A stretch of DNA of 64,000 bases, taken from Mycteria americana (lineage: Eukaryota > Chordata > Aves > Ciconiiformes > Ciconiidae). Positions 10,701-24,800 of the stretch are shown one piece after another. Where the stretch lies: the NCBI RefSeq assembly GCF_035582795.1, contig NC_134367.1, positions 52,669,562 through 52,733,561 of the forward strand, given 5' to 3'. The stretch's first letter is position 1. Every line of letters begins with the position of its first letter. Position numbers and translations under genes: made by a program. The notes beneath the pieces are model-generated. The model was not told the origin of the DNA, did no database searches, and worked only from the letters and a program-made list of their open reading frames with translations.

Positions 10701-12888
10701 TGCCAACACCCTTCCATGGAGACAGGTAATGACTTCTTAAAGGGAGCCAATTTGTGACAAATCTGTTTCCCCACTCCTTTTGACGAGGCTTGTAACCCAC
10801 AGATGAGGAGCAGTATTACAGGGAGTGCAGGAACTGCAGCTGTGTCAAGCAAGAAACACAGATGATCTAGCTACTGCCACCAGCACTCAAGTCAAGCATG
10901 CGGGTCAAGTCCATCCCTGAGTGGTCTCCAGTGTCTGCTTTTATCACACTAGTGGAAAAAAAACCTCACTGAAATCAACCACAACATAGCTTGAACATAA
11001 CCTCCTCACCTCCTGTTTTGAAGTTACCAATTTCTGTTCCCTTCCAGGGAAAACCTGCAGGACCATTGCAAGTGCATTTATCAATGAACACACAATGGAA
11101 GCTTCTAGAGAGTAAGCCCAAAATGGGTCTTACTTGCATAAATGTCTGTCAGCCATTGAACTGCTGGTGTTGAAAAAAGCTTGCAGAAAACTTGTCTTTA
11201 TGAAAAGTAGGGAAGTAAGCAGATGTTGCTTTTGTCTGCTGGAAAGTAAAATAAGGCATTATATGAGTTTTACTTTGGTGGTTTGGGGGTTTTGCAATTA
11301 GATTGCAACAGCTTGTGCATCATTATACATTTAACAGACTTAAAAACATGGTCAGGAGTGTAGCGAGTAGGTTGATAAAGAGGATCAGCATGTGCAGGCA
11401 GCTATGCAAAAACTTTTGGGATTCTCCTGAACTACAAGGAAGGAATCCTGCAATTCCCTGTTTTTTCATGACAGTCCAAGCATTTTCTCATCAGCCTTAC
11501 AGAACCAGAGCCATAGCAAGGTTGATGGGAGAGTGGTTTGTCGGCAGCCACTACAAGACAAATATGCTCAATATATCTTCTTTTCCTCTCTGCTGCTACT
11601 CCAACAGCAGGCCACACAGGCACCGGGCAGTTGTAGCAGCCCAAAGTCATTCGCTGTGGCTTTGGCTATATTTTTTCTTCCACTGTTTCCTGGATGGGAC
11701 TCTGGAATAATCACAAGAGACCCCTCTAGAGAACTCACTCAGGATTTATATTCAGCCCAGTAAAGGCCCAGACAGGATTCTGGAAGCCTAGTGAGTGTCT
11801 CCTAGTTGTACTGTGGACATCTGCAAGGATACACCTAGCCATGACACTTCAGTGTGGACTACTTCAGTTTCACGTTTGCAAGACCTCTTCCTCCACGGTA
11901 TGTCTGGAGTTATTCCAGCCATACAGATCATGAATACTCATGAACAGAGTACTTCGTCATGGAAACTTTCTTCACTGGTCCAATATGAATAAACAGCCTT
12001 TTTGAATAATGCAAAAGATAATTGAGAAAAGCAAGCTGAATGTGCAGGAAAACAATGAAAGCTTTATGGGTCATTATTCCATCTAAGCTCTATGGGGTAA
12101 CAGAAGCGTGTTAGTCTATAAGCAAGATGCCAGTGAGAATTTATCTGAATATTGTTTCAGTTTTGGCCTACTCCTACAGGGTATATGCATAGACCTTGCC
12201 TCCTAGGAAAGCAGAAGCTAAACTCTGTGATATCTTCACGAGTTCTTCAGGGATGCCTTATAAAAGCCAGAGAAATCTGATAGACATCTTTAAAATACCT
12301 TTTAGCAAAAGTTTAATCTAAAGAGAAATTCCAAAGAGAGAGCTCTAATTAAACATAACACGGTACACTCAAAATCCCAAGTATTTAATTTTGTTTCAAT
12401 TATTATTCTTTTAATATGTTTCCTCCTTTCCTGTAAGATCGGTGATCACGTATTAGCCAGGCCACAGCATCAGAAAGCCTGCCAGGGGACACGGGGCTCA
12501 GTGGCAAAGTCTAAGCAATATTCTCTCAAGCTCTCTCTGCTCCAAGGCTTTCCACACAACTTCTGCACCATTAACATGACCAGGAAAGTGACAGCATGGT
12601 CTTGTGCACTCCCCACAGCCCTCCTAAACTGGCAGCATGTATGATTGCAACAGCAGTGTTAGCAGGGTTACAAAATTGTTCTCTGCCAGTCTGTATTTAA
12701 TTGGGGAACAGACAAGGCATTTTTAGACTATGCATCATTTAGAATATCCTGCATTTTGTACTAGTTATGATTTGCTGGTTTGTACTTATGGTGTTCTATA
12801 TACAGGAGGAAAGAAATAACAGATATTGGGAAGAAGTGTTGAAGAGGGGAAGGGAGTTCACAGTTCAATTTTGTAATCTTGTAATCTT
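7712..12888. other. Intergenic DNA between SLC22A16 promoter and CR1
   Basis: No coding exon was recognised here. The first 500 bp (7790-8200) is AT-rich and free of recognisable repeats. It carries the 12-mer AATTAAAGGAGG twice (7824-7835 and 7918-7929). A short CR1 tail lies at 8440-8506. The rest is ordinary non-coding sequence with scattered chance frames of up to about 135 codons, none resembling a known protein. Confidence 0.6.
8440..8506 (+). mobile_element. CR1 LINE 3' tail fragment
   Basis: The sequence runs from GGACCAGATG through CTTCCAACCTAAATCATT to TATGATTCTGTGA. This is the conserved 3' end of avian CR1 elements, ending in the ATTCTGTG-type octamer. Only the last 60-70 bp is recognisable, as in many strongly 5'-truncated CR1 copies. 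It is oriented on the plus strand. Confidence 0.75.
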
Positions 12889-13646
12889 AGGTCCTGCACC
12901 TGGGCCACAACAACCCCATGCAACGCTACAGACTTGGGGCAGAGTGGCTGGAAAGCTGCCCTGCAGAAAAGGACCTGGGGGTGTTGGTTGACCACTGGCT
13001 GAACATGAGCCAGCAGTGTGCCCAGGTGGCCAAGAAGGCCAATGGCATCCTGGCTAGTATCAGAAATAGTGTGGCCAGCAGGACTAGGGGAGTGATTGTC
13101 TCCCTGTACGTGTTATTGGTAAGGCCACACCTTGAACACTGTGTTCAGTTTTGGGCCCCTCACTACAAGAGAGACATTGAGGTGCTGGAGCGTGTCCAGA
13201 GAAGGGCAACGAAGCTGGTGAAGGGTCTGGAGCAGAAGTCTTATGAGGAGCGGCTGAGGGAACTGGGGTTGTTTAGCCTGGAGAAAAGGAGGCTGAGGGG
13301 AGACCTTATTGCTCTCTACAACTACCTGAAAGGAGGTTGTAGAGAGGTGGGGGTCGGTCTCTTCTCCCAGGTAACAAGTGATAGGACGAGCGGAAATGGC
13401 CTCAAGTTGCACCAGGGGAGGTTTAGACTGGATATTAGGAAATTATCCTTCACTGAAAGGGTTGTCCAGCATTGGAGCAGGCTGCCCAGGGAAGTGGTGG
13501 AGTCACCATCCCTGGAAGTATTTAAAAGACATTTGGATGAGGTGCTTATGGACATGGTGTAGTGGTGGACTTGGTAGTGTTAGGTTTACGGTTGGACTCG
13601 ATGATCTTAAAGGTCTTTTCCAACCTATATGATTCTGTGATTCTGT
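12889..13646 (+). mobile_element. 5'-truncated CR1 LINE
   Basis: Homology to the avian CR1 consensus starts at AGGTCCTGCACCTGGG and runs to the diagnostic tail GATTCTGTGATTCTGT. The copy is about 760 bp, so it keeps only the 3' end of ORF2 and the short 3' UTR (GGACTTGG... GATGATCTTAAAGGTC...). The short repeated motif TTGTAATC just before the 5' break is part of the flank. CR1 usually makes no clear target duplication, and none is seen. Confidence 0.93.
12918..13562 (+). pseudogene. CR1 ORF2 C-terminal fragment (reverse transcriptase)
   Basis: A 214-codon frame stays open to a TAG at 13560-13562. It encodes the C-terminal region of the CR1 ORF2 protein, with typical blocks such as [34 protein letters not shown] and [19 protein letters not shown]. 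This region follows the reverse-transcriptase catalytic core, which is missing along with the N-terminal endonuclease. The fragment therefore cannot mobilise itself. The initiating ATG is simply the first Met in the surviving piece. The absence of frameshifts or stops over 640 bp suggests a moderately young insertion. It is not a host gene. Confidence 0.85.
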
Positions 13647-13914
13647 TAGAAGTAAAATTAGGAAGTTACTAGAATTTATGCTGCATTAGAACCTGAAGAA
13701 GGAAAAAATACAATTACCAAGTGGTCCTATACACTAGCAGAGACAGAGATAATATAAGCCAAAAGCTGAAAGTTAAAGCCAGATTCAATGAAATGAGAAG
13801 CAAGTCTATGTCCAGAGCAGAAAGTGTAGATAATTATTGGAACCATCAACCAAAGGACGTGATGGGTTCTCCACCCCTTGAAATTTTCTAAACACCATCA
13901 AATTAGATGTTTTT

Positions 13915-13972
13915 TATAGATAGATAGATAGATATTCTCTTATATAGAGATATTCTCATATATAGAGATATT
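13915..13972. repeat. TAGA tetranucleotide microsatellite
   Basis: About five clean TAGA units (13915-13934) run into a degenerate part in which TATATAGAGATATTCTC-like units recur twice up to about 13972. Confidence 0.8.
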
Positions 13973-16900
13973 TATCACGTAAGTTAGTAATAAAACAAGT
14001 TGAAAGTCTATATCCTTTGCTATGCAAGTGATCAGGCATGCAAGTAGTGCCTTCTAGCTTATAAATGTATTCAGAGAGAAAATTGATGAGGTGAAATTTT
14101 TGTTGCAGCTGATTAGTTAAACCACGCTGGCAATGACTGGATTCCTTTTGCTGCTGCCATGCTGATATATGGAGCTATCTCTGAAAACTGGAGTTGCTTT
14201 GGGAGCCCGCAGACAAGCATCGTGGCTTCTTAATAGTGCAGAAAAAACAGAAGCATATCATGTTAGCTTAAGCTATTTAGCATGAATAACCAAGGACGCA
14301 GTCAAGAGAGATCTGACACATTTAGATGAAGTGACTGAAGATGATACCAATACCAGCTGTCTGCTCCATGGCCCTCTGCTTGATGCCTCAGCAAATATAT
14401 GGTCCGTGAAACAGGCTGGCTGAGGTACAGATTTCATATTATGTTGGCAGAAAGGTGGGTTGGACCTGAGTGCCAGTAGTGTCTTAAACCACTGCATTTT
14501 GGACTCCCAGATCCTGTCTGTTGGTGGTCTCAGCAATGAGGAAATGGCAGCACAGATTTCAGAGCAGGAAGGATGCCAAGCACAAGCTCCTCAGGGATCT
14601 GGAATACATACTGCGTGTACTGTATACTGCAAAATAGCACCCTGGCTAATAAAGCAGATAAGCAGAAATTATATTGCATACGTCAGGAGGGGCTACTTAT
14701 TTCCTAATGTAAGATGACTTTAACATAGGGTGAAGAGCAATGAAATGTAACTGAAATTTTTGAGAAAAATACTTCCTTCTTGTAAGCAATGTACTAAAAA
14801 TGAGAGGCATATTTTGTGTGCGTTTGGCAAAAATCAGACAGAGACTATACACAGATATGCAGCCAGGTAATGTCAGGTACTCTCATCAAAAAGTCTCATT
14901 CGAAGGCAAAAATTTTAGGCAACTTTGCCAACAGATTCAAAAGCTATTGCTACACGCCGTTATAGAATCATTCCTATCCTGCATACCAGTTGGGGATACA
15001 AAATGTCACAGGCGAGTTTGCATTCACTGGACTGATTGCATTTAGGCTATGAAGAGCCAAAGAAAAAAGAGGCTTGTTTGGCTGAGTTTCCAAAGACACA
15101 TTCAAGCATCCCTCACTCAGAAAGTCTAACTTCAGGCTGACATTGGCTACGTAAACACTTTAAAGATTGCTGCAAAGCTGAGCCAGGTGAAATCCACAAA
15201 TGGCTAGAAAGCAAATCCAAACTCTAATTCTACAACCTCGTCCAAGTGCAACCCCATAAAAAACCTCGTACCAAGTCCTATTGCCACATCCATCATTTCT
15301 TAAGAAGTATGGAGCAGCCACTCTCATCAAGCAATACTCCAGATGCGTTTTTCCACACAGTAATGCAAGGGAAGCAGGAGTAGATGAAGATAATGCCAAA
15401 GCCAAGCAGCACAGACGGCAAACACTACAGAAAGGACCTCCCAGGAGAAGTCCTGCCAAGCAACAGTCTTGTCTCTCCTTGCAGGCACACGACCACTCCT
15501 AGACAGCAGGGGCAAGAAAAATCACACATTTTGGCAAAATTCGCTAGCAATTTTGGGTATTATGCTCTTAACTGTAACTCCTTAGTTTCCTGTACAGGGT
15601 TATCCATGTCTGTGTAGAAAGTCCCACAAGAGATGGCATTTCATACTCTATAGCATGCACCCTGCACCAAAAACCTATGCATTTCCAGTGTCTCCTTTCA
15701 CTTAAGCGAGCTATCAACAATGACCACTAGTTTAACACAGTGCCAGCTGAAGCTGTCCCTCCTTTGCACTTCTGAAACTGGTACATTTGATTCTTCAAGG
15801 TTTGTAAAGTCCTGTTGTTGGACAAATGTTGCTGTGAAAGTACAAGAGGAACTTTGGTGACGCACTAGCAAAGCCAATATCCTTAGAGCATTTCTGCTGC
15901 TTTGCTTTCCCTTTGATACACTTGGCTCTTAAATCTTACAGTGGAAATGACCTGGATTACACCGATTTTTTTTTGCAGTTGCTTTTCTCCCAGTTGACCC
16001 AGTTTATCTTTTACTGGATGTGCTGATGCCTGCTATATGCTAAAAGACCACAGTGAGGCAGGTATGCTCAGCGAGCTCTTGCCAGGTCTTTGGGATTAAC
16101 AGTTTATTTAGTATTCCTCCCACACCCTGTCACGGTGGCCTACGTGAGATTTCAAGCAGAAAGCAGTGATTACTCGGAATGCTGCTCCTGTTACTTTTGA
16201 GTTTGCTTGGCTGACTTGAGAGGGACTGAACTAAGCCTGCACGTGCTCAAGGACTTCCAGTCTTCTCAAGACAATTATTTTAAGGCACTAAATATTGTTT
16301 CTGTCCAGAACAAATCACACAGGATACAGAGCTGAATTTTCCAAAGGACATCATTAAAACTCGCAAGGCTTAACATAAGCACTTGATTGCAAAACCAAAC
16401 CAAACCACTCAGTATTTTGACAACTGTAATATCAGCAACTCAGGAAACTAAAGGAGTGATTTTGTGCACTTACTATATATCTCATGCTTCTCTGAGATTC
16501 CCTAACATACAAACACAAATCATCCCAGAACAGTTATTCCTGGCATAAACTTGGGTAAAGGGAAAAAATCAGGTCCCCTGTCCTCTGTCGCTGCTTCAAT
16601 TCAGATGGAGAAAAGGAGCAGAGTGTTGTGAAATGAAAGAAGTAAAATAATGAGGTGCTGGATTTTCTTCCATTTATTTGAGAAACATCGAACTATGATT
16701 GATTTCAAGTTCACATGAAAAAGACAGAAGGGACAAAAAGAGCCAATTTGTGGCTTTGGATGTGCTACCAAAGTGCTTGTTCGGACACGCTGTGTCCCTT
16801 CCCTGGCCAAGTGCCCTCTTCTTCCCTTCCCTTTTGTGTGTCCACATAATTCCCTGATTATGCAAATGCACAGCAAAACCAGTTCATCCGAAAATGAAAA

Positions 16901-19900
16901 TCAACACAAACCACAAGGCTGAACTGGTGCACAAGGTTTTTGTGTCATCTGTCTGTCATTCCACAAGGGAGAGTTTGCTAGTCTGAGTTGAGGAGCAAAA
17001 GCTTGAACAGTGGAAGCAGGTGAAGTTCCAGCTTTCCCCTGCACCCTTTTCCAGCCCGACACACTCTTGCTGCACAGCTAACGTTTCTGTGAGATTCCCC
17101 ATGGGTTTCCCATGTTATACCAGGTTTTGTTATTCTAAAATTCCAGATTAAGCTATAAACTGTATCAGATTTTTTAGAAAGAGTTAGGCTACTCATGAAT
17201 CATTGGGAAAGATGGCACCTAACTGGCTAAGGGAAAGCTTCCAGATGGCAGCACCACTTTCAGAGAGAGACGCTCCTCCTTCCCAATATGCTTTTGAGCG
17301 ACTTCCTCGTCTCTTCCTTCACACAGAGCTGCACTGAGCCAATGTGCTCCATCAGACACTTTGTGATTCGTTTGGAATGAACGAAATAAAAAGTCTTCCT
17401 ACTCCTCTGCCAATCCATGAGGCACTTCTGTCTTGTGCATGCATAGTTTTTCTCCTCCCATCCCAAAATAGACATACTAGAACCAGAGGGAAAAGGAAAG
17501 CCAAGACGGAGGAGAAAGTAATTTCCATGCAATGGGAAACTACATAAACTAATACTTGGATGGATCCCCAGCTGAGAGACGTGATATGACAGAGGCCCAT
17601 AAAATCAGGAATAGCACAGACAAGATGGACAGGCAACAATTATTCACAGTTTCTCATCACACAAGAGTAGGGACATGCAGTAAAGCCATCCAATTTGAAA
17701 ACAAATTTATGGTAATATTTATTCATATAATTAAACTGCAGTTTTAAAATAAGAATACCTTCCTATAATGAAACACTGCTGCAGTTGAACGTGTAGATGG
17801 GTTCAAATGAAATGAAAAATATTATAAAAAATGCTGACCTCAGGGACTTATCTATCCATTTCTTTTCATCTCAAGAGCAAATCAATCACTTCAACGCTGA
17901 GTTCTGCTCTTCAGAGGAATCCTCTGCTCTTTACCATGTACCAGGAAAATAACAGCAATAACAAATGGTGATGACCCTGGGCACTCTCTCCCAGGCAGGA
18001 GAACCGCCCGAGCCTACGGGCACCACACCGTACGCACCCACGCCAAGGTTCGAGAAGCCTTTCGAGGCACAGGTCTGGCCTCCCCCAGCACAACCAGACC
18101 CCCGGCCAGAGGACATGGGGCATTTGGAAGTTGGGCAGCTGACAACTGGGGGCAGATGCTGGTAGTGCCCCTGGGCCTGAAGCCTGTCTGCTCCCCGGAG
18201 GGGACCCTCTAAGGAGGCATGGCTGGGGACACACTCCACTCTGCACCCTGGTGCGGGGAGGGGGGGGAATTTCCAGGCTGGGGTAGGACAGTCTCCACAA
18301 GTCTGCCTGAAGGTTTCTATTTCAGCAGCTAGCGGCACATGAGAAAGAGAGCAGCCTATGTGAGAAGGAAACAGACACATGAGCTGCTAACCGGTGGGAA
18401 ACAGGCTCTATTTTGGACTCAGCCTTCAACACTGCTTCTAAAATGCACAGATCTGATTTTTTTGTACTTATTAAAAAGCAGAAACTCTGAAATAATTACT
18501 TGCCTGGTGGCTGCCTGCTCACTTTGGGACTCAATGGCCGTAAACACAAATCTCCGCTTTGCCCTGTTTTCAAGAGAGTATCCAAGAGTCTAACAACCCC
18601 CACTATAGGTAAATATTTGACTAAAAACCAGTGAGTGAATGATTTTGGCACAGTGGTGAGGGCGCAGAGAGCAGATCTGCACCCCAGCCTCTGATCTGAG
18701 GAACACCCATGCTGCATGCAACACCTCCAAGAGGAGAAAGACCAACCCGAGCATAACCAGGTGCCGACGACAGCCACAGGAAAGTGGAAGACCAAGACCT
18801 TGGTCCCAACACCACACCAAGGATGTGTCCATGAAGATGTGCTCCAGGCTGGCAGGACCACGCCAGCCCCTGCAGCTCTGCCACGCAGGACACTTGAGGA
18901 TGGCCACAGGGCTTAAAGAGCAGAGGCAGCCATTAGCCTCTGCAGGCACCTAAGTACCCGAAGGGTTTGAGTCTCAGGGAGATGGTACCTCTCTTCCTGC
19001 ATGACAGCACTCTTTCCCAATCTGATACCTGTTTCTCTGAGCAGTCACTGCGCTGTTTCTGCAATTACCCTCAGAATGACTCAGATTCTCAACCTACAGT
19101 ATAGGTGACTTCAATTTGTGCACTCGAGGAAGGTGTCCAAAGGTTTAAAACAGGATAAGAAGCAAAAGGCTATTTCACTTCAAGTGGAAAAGAGACGTCG
19201 TTAAAGGAACTTGGAAGTGCTCTGTCGATATTAAAGCAAACTGTTCAAGCGCGGGGTCCGACAGGCTCTGAGAGCCTCTGCAGAGCGTGGCTTCTCTGAC
19301 CGGACCAGGAGACGTGTCTAGAAAGGGACTTTTCTCCTTCACTTTCATAGCATCTAAACGAAGTGGTAGAAAATGAGCTGGCCAGAAAAAAATATCTTTG
19401 TGGAAAGAAAGTATAGTCGATTTTAATTGCTACCAGGATTATTAATTGCATGTTATTTATAGTGTTTTACAGACCACTAAGAAACAGCATTCCCATACAT
19501 GGCTTGAAAGAAAATCCTCTTCAGAATTTGTTTACACATTTGAAGGATCTGTCAAAATAACAGACGCAGTATCTGCATTTGATGACAAGATTTACCTCTT
19601 ATAAAGAAAGGGTTAATGCGCCTATACACAATTCTTAGCTATCTTTTCAAATGCAGTCTCTTCATAGGAAATGCTGGGGACATCTGATAGGAATCATGTT
19701 TGGTGGCTGAGCTAACCAGTTTTCCCAGCTCCAGTGAAGATGATAACAAGTAACTGCAGAGGCAGTGAATGTTGAAACAGTTCAGTAATGCATTTTCTTG
19801 CTAAAACTGGGTAACACCATTTTTCCTCTCTGTAAGAAAGACAGTGACTCTAACTGTCTCCAAGTTCTTGAGCAAATCCCTGTAAATAACATAAAGGGAA

Positions 19901-20985
19901 GCCTCTTTCTACCAAGTAGCTAAAAAATCTGCAAGGAAACACTATGTAAGATAACTCAGATCTTCCTACTCTTCTTAATTACACTGTATGGAACTAGATC
20001 CCACTTCAGAAATCAAGTACATAATTACAACCTAAACTGTAGGAGGCCCATTTTTAATCCTAGCTACTTGATATAAATGATATCAATGCTACTTCTATGG
20101 ATCTTACTAGTACAGTAATGCGGATAATTCCTCTGCTAGCAGGGAAGTAGTTTGGATTCATAAGAGTGCAGCTGAGAAAAAATCAGAGCCTCGTATTTAT
20201 TGAGGTTATTCATATCTAGTGCAGCCATCGACAGGAGGCTAGCCATAACCCTGATGCTGTTGTTAACTGAATGAGCAAGCTTTCACATGTATTTCTATTC
20301 ATAATATTACAGCTGTTTCAGCTTTCCTGTTTCAAGTAGATAAATATTTATTTAAGGATTACTGTAGCAGGATTATAACACGTCTGAAGACATTCTTGCA
20401 GATGTAAATTTATTTAAATATCAGATTAAATCCTGAAATATTTCTTCTTCCAGAGTGTGATTTGTAGTTTGAATCTCGATTTAACCACTAACTTGGCAAA
20501 AACATACTCCAGGGCAGCTTTCCCAAAAGCACTTCAGTGTTTGGAGAAACAATGTTGCATCAACATTTAATGAAACTTTTATGTCCTGGAAAGCCTACAC
20601 CATTTTTAGTCAGGGCTTGGGATCCTACACCACTGAAAAGCTGCCAAAAAGAGGCTTTTCCTGGAGTCCCTTCCATGCGTTGAGTGGGGTGGCTCCACAT
20701 CTCCAAAACACCCCAAATGTTCTTGGGGTTTGAAAGCTTTCACAGGCCTTGCAAGTATCCTCGTGCTGGGGACATTGCTCCGCAGTGAAAATACTACTTT
20801 GGTTAAACATAACAAGTCCCAGTAACACCAGCCGTAGCTCAATGGATGAACCCATTGCCAGAAGGACACTCATGGAGCTGACAAGCTCAGTGTTAGGATC
20901 TCAGGTGAGACATGCTCTTGTACCCTGAGAAAGACATCCCAACAGCGTTTTCCAGAGTTTTCTTCCTCCCTGCATTTTGAAATTT

Positions 20986-21006
20986 AAAAAAAAAAAAAAA
21001 AAAAAA
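20986..21006. repeat. A21 homopolymer
   Basis: Twenty-one A in a row. No processed-transcript sequence or polyadenylation signal precedes it, so it is not evidence of a retropseudogene. Confidence 0.9.
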
Positions 21007-21760
21007 TCAGATCAAATTAGGAATAAAAAGTCCTGCAAGGCAGATGATACTGTTTTAAGGCTATTTTAACTATTTAACTATGAGAAGCTTTGGCTAAAAC
21101 CTAGGGACCATAGTTTCAAAGTAAATCTTAACCAAGTGGTCATGCCCAACATGGAAGCATTGATCAACTCCTTCCTCTGGAACGGGAGCAGAGGCAGCAG
21201 GGCACTGCTGGCACTTCCCTCATAAGTATATATTGAGTTGTTAAAAACTTTGTATCAAAATAATTTCTAGGCTGCAAATCTCCTTAGTTGGCTTCTTGAA
21301 AGACAACATTTTCAGAAATGTGGTAAAAATCCAGCTGGTCATTTCCAAGTTATCCAGATGTTACAGAATGATCCTGTTCCTATGTACATTTTAAGTTTCT
21401 TCTTCACTGCAAAAATTCAATGTATTATATCGGGGTTTTTTCCCCATACTCCCCCTACCCCCAAATTCCTTTCGAGTTATGTATTCAGTAAAGGAACAAA
21501 GTCCTGTTGCATGGGCCCTCTGTGATAGACCTGTTGGATCTTGAGTTTCTTGGCTCGGTTTATTCCAAGGACCCCAGGGATGTTCAGGGCCCCTGTGCAG
21601 AAGTGGATGTAAAGCACCAAGTGCTTTACCGCTGCTGGGCAGCTCTAGAGCTAAGCAAGCACCCAACCTTTGCACAGCTGATACAAAACCCACAGAGTTT
21701 ACATAGTAAGATCAATGCTTTCTTTTCCATTAGCTTCAAAATATATTGGAATCTAGATCA

Positions 21761-21846
21761 AAGGCTTGATCCTGCAACCTGTCCCCATGTGAGCGGTCCT
21801 ATTCAATGCCATGGTGCTGTTTACCTGGCAATAGGCAGTAAAACGA
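21761..21846. repeat. Possible ancient sauropsid interspersed repeat
   Basis: The motif GGCTTGATCCTGCAACCTG, followed by CCCATGTGAGCGGTCC and a CAAT-type palindromic stretch, resembles an old palindromic interspersed repeat that I recall from turtle and crocodile genomes. The match is from memory, short and diverged. Confidence 0.3.
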
Positions 21847-24800
21847 GGCCGCTGTGTACTGACACAAATATCACTGAGCAAAGTGTTTCTAATTTGCTGT
21901 AGAATGAGGGATGCACTGTAAAAACATTATAAAAAATTCACCCCACGTCCAATCCTCACTGAAGGGAGAAGAAAAAGAGAAGGGTCAGCTCTGGTGCAAA
22001 ACAACAAAGCAAGCCAGTCTCTTAGATAAGGTAGATCTGATAGATTTTTGCAGGGGCTAAAAAAAGGCTGCAAGGAATGTGTGTCCTGCTCAGGAAGTAA
22101 TAATAAAAAAGCACCTCGACTTGCATCAGCAAATCCAGCATTTATTGCCAAGGAAAGCCCAAGCTTTCTCCCCGGTGACAGAGAGAACTTGGTTCCAACA
22201 GGTGTCAGAGACAAAAATACAAAAACAAGAATATCAGGGGAGACCCAGGGCTGCCGGTCTGATTTCAGACCTGATTTCAGCAAGCAACTCTTTGAAAATA
22301 ATATCCCAAAAAAAGCAGAATTGTCTGTGTGGAAGTGACAATGAACTAATGAAACAACTGGGTTTGTAGTGTGCGTGATTCAGGGGCATGGAATATTTTT
22401 TTAAGTGGCTCTCTCCGTAAATAGGTCTTGTATTTTGCTTTTGCAAACAAGCAGAAGAAAGTTTTATTAATAAAGTGTTTTGAATGTTGATCTGCTTGGC
22501 ACAATCAAATGGGCAACTGAATCCAAAATAGTCACTGCAAAATATATTTTGGAACATATTTTCCCTCTGATCCAACATCAGTGGTTGCCAACAAAACAGT
22601 GAAAAATGGCTGAGGCACAAATTTTGATAATAAAAACACATTTTTTTTTTCAGTTGTAGGGTATTTTCATAATGCCCTTCTTAGAAGTTTATTTATTTTG
22701 TAGAACTCTTCAGAGAAGCATAGGATAACCACAGTGCCCAAAATAATGCCCGATTTGCTGATGTGCTTGAAAGATTTCTTTTTTTTTCTTCAAAGAGATA
22801 GCCAAAATAAACTGCAAAAACACTAGTACTGGAAAAAAATCACAAAGCAAATAATCTGTGGACATATCTCAAAAGTCACGCAAGTATTCCCTGTGCAGTC
22901 ACTGGCATATTGAAGGACATTTTCAATATATAAGGACCGCAAAGCTGAACCTAATTCTCCCTTCTGTCTCGTGGTGGTACGGGGAAAAAATAGTAGAGAC
23001 ATTTAGCTCAAGCCTCAAGATCAGACATTACTCATTTGCAGTTCTCAATGTCTTCATTTGGCTCCAATGAAAATAAATCAAAGCAAAAAAATCTGAGAAC
23101 AACAAGAATCTTAATGGTTATAGCAGCAGTGACCTAGGAAAATCAACCTCTGTCCTCCTCCGCTTTCTGGGAGAGGTGGGTGGCTGCTGCAGCTGCATTT
23201 GCCATGGGGTAGGACATGTTTTGGTGCGCTCTCCAGCCTGGGGGATGGCCCCGTTGCCTGACATTTCCTTCTCTGCTGTCCCAGCAAGATGATTGCTTTG
23301 TATGCTGGACTGTTGTCCTCTTGCACTGGCTCCAAGCCACGCTGCTTTTGTGTTATTACATACACTGGCATGTAAAACCATTAAATGAAAAAGGGACGCT
23401 TTCTTTTTTTGCAAAACTAAGAGTCAGAAAATTATAAGAAACTAGATTTACAGCAGCCCCTGCATCCTTAATCCTACTCCTTTGTATATTTGCCCTGGGA
23501 AATGATTGTATAGCAGAGTCATATAGTTAAATGTTGTATCATAACGCAGTGTGTGCTTGCAAGGCTCACCTTTTTAAAATTAAAAATAGATTTTTATTTG
23601 AATTTTAACACCCTCTTCTCTTTGTTTCATATGTTACCCACAAAAGAAGGGTAGACAAAAATCAGCTGAAATATTTCTTTCATTAGAATTTGCCAATTCA
23701 GTGATGTTGAAACATTTTGTGGAAAGGTTGTGACTTTGGCAAAGTTCCAGCAGAGCCCACACATGCCCTAAACAGTCCCTCCGCACTATTCCCTGGTCGC
23801 CTGACGAGGAGTCATGCACCCAGCAACACAAGTTGCTATATTTTCAACTCCTCAGGAGCCCACAGTCCCACGATTTCCAGGGTCTGAGACTTGCTGCTTT
23901 CCCCAGAGCCAAGGTTGCAGTCGCTTTCATAGAAAATCTGATATATTGGAGTTTTGTGGTTAGGTGGAACAAAACCAAAATATTAAAATGCCCTGTGACG
24001 GTCTCAGAGGAGGCCCCCAGCGCAACCTGCTTCCTCCTAACAAGTGCCCAGTTGCTCCACCGGCCGCTGGGCACTTGCAACCTGGTGTGAGCAACAGGCA
24101 TTGCTCCGGCAGGGACGCGGGCTGTGACTGCTGCGGCACATTGCAAATGCCCAGAACAGTCGATGGAAGAGAGGGAAACAGCAGTGATGGATGGACAGAG
24201 GGGCTCACCCTGAACAGTATTTTCGTGAAACCCAGAGGTGTTTCTCTTTGCTTTCTGATAGCCTTTTGCAAGCAGGGGGGAGATGATGGTGCTTAAAGAG
24301 AAGTCATAATGTCCTCAGTAAGAAAAAGTATAAAACACCTAAAGATGGGGTGACACTTAGTCCCTCTTCCCTCTGATTGCCTTTTAACTGGTAATCAGAA
24401 GCAAAGTCAAGATTTAGTAGAGCTTGGTGGTGTCTATCCTAGAAGTACACGACCCATCTGCTGGGTGCTAGTGTTCCTAGGAATTCCTCTTAAGAGTATT
24501 CAACACAACAGGTCCAAGTAGCTTGGGAAGAAGAGACACATCTCCTGCGCACCTTCGCTGACGACTGACACAAACGCATGCACAGACTGTTTCTATCCTG
24601 CTGTCTCGGCAGAGACCGCATCTGCACTAAAACCTGGATGCTGGCAGCTGCAGCGACACGAAGCTCGGCCCAGGCTTCAAAACCCATCCAGCAAGCAGGG
24701 GAAGTGACCGTGTAGGGAATAAAGCTGTGTGCCTACATTGTACTGTAATCCCCAGGGTGGCTGCCACCTTGACATGCTCTGCGTGTAAACCAAAGGCAAG

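Noticed and set aside
20986..21006. A21 run as the tail of a processed pseudogene
   Set aside because: No gene-like sequence or AATAAA precedes it, and no target duplication is visible.
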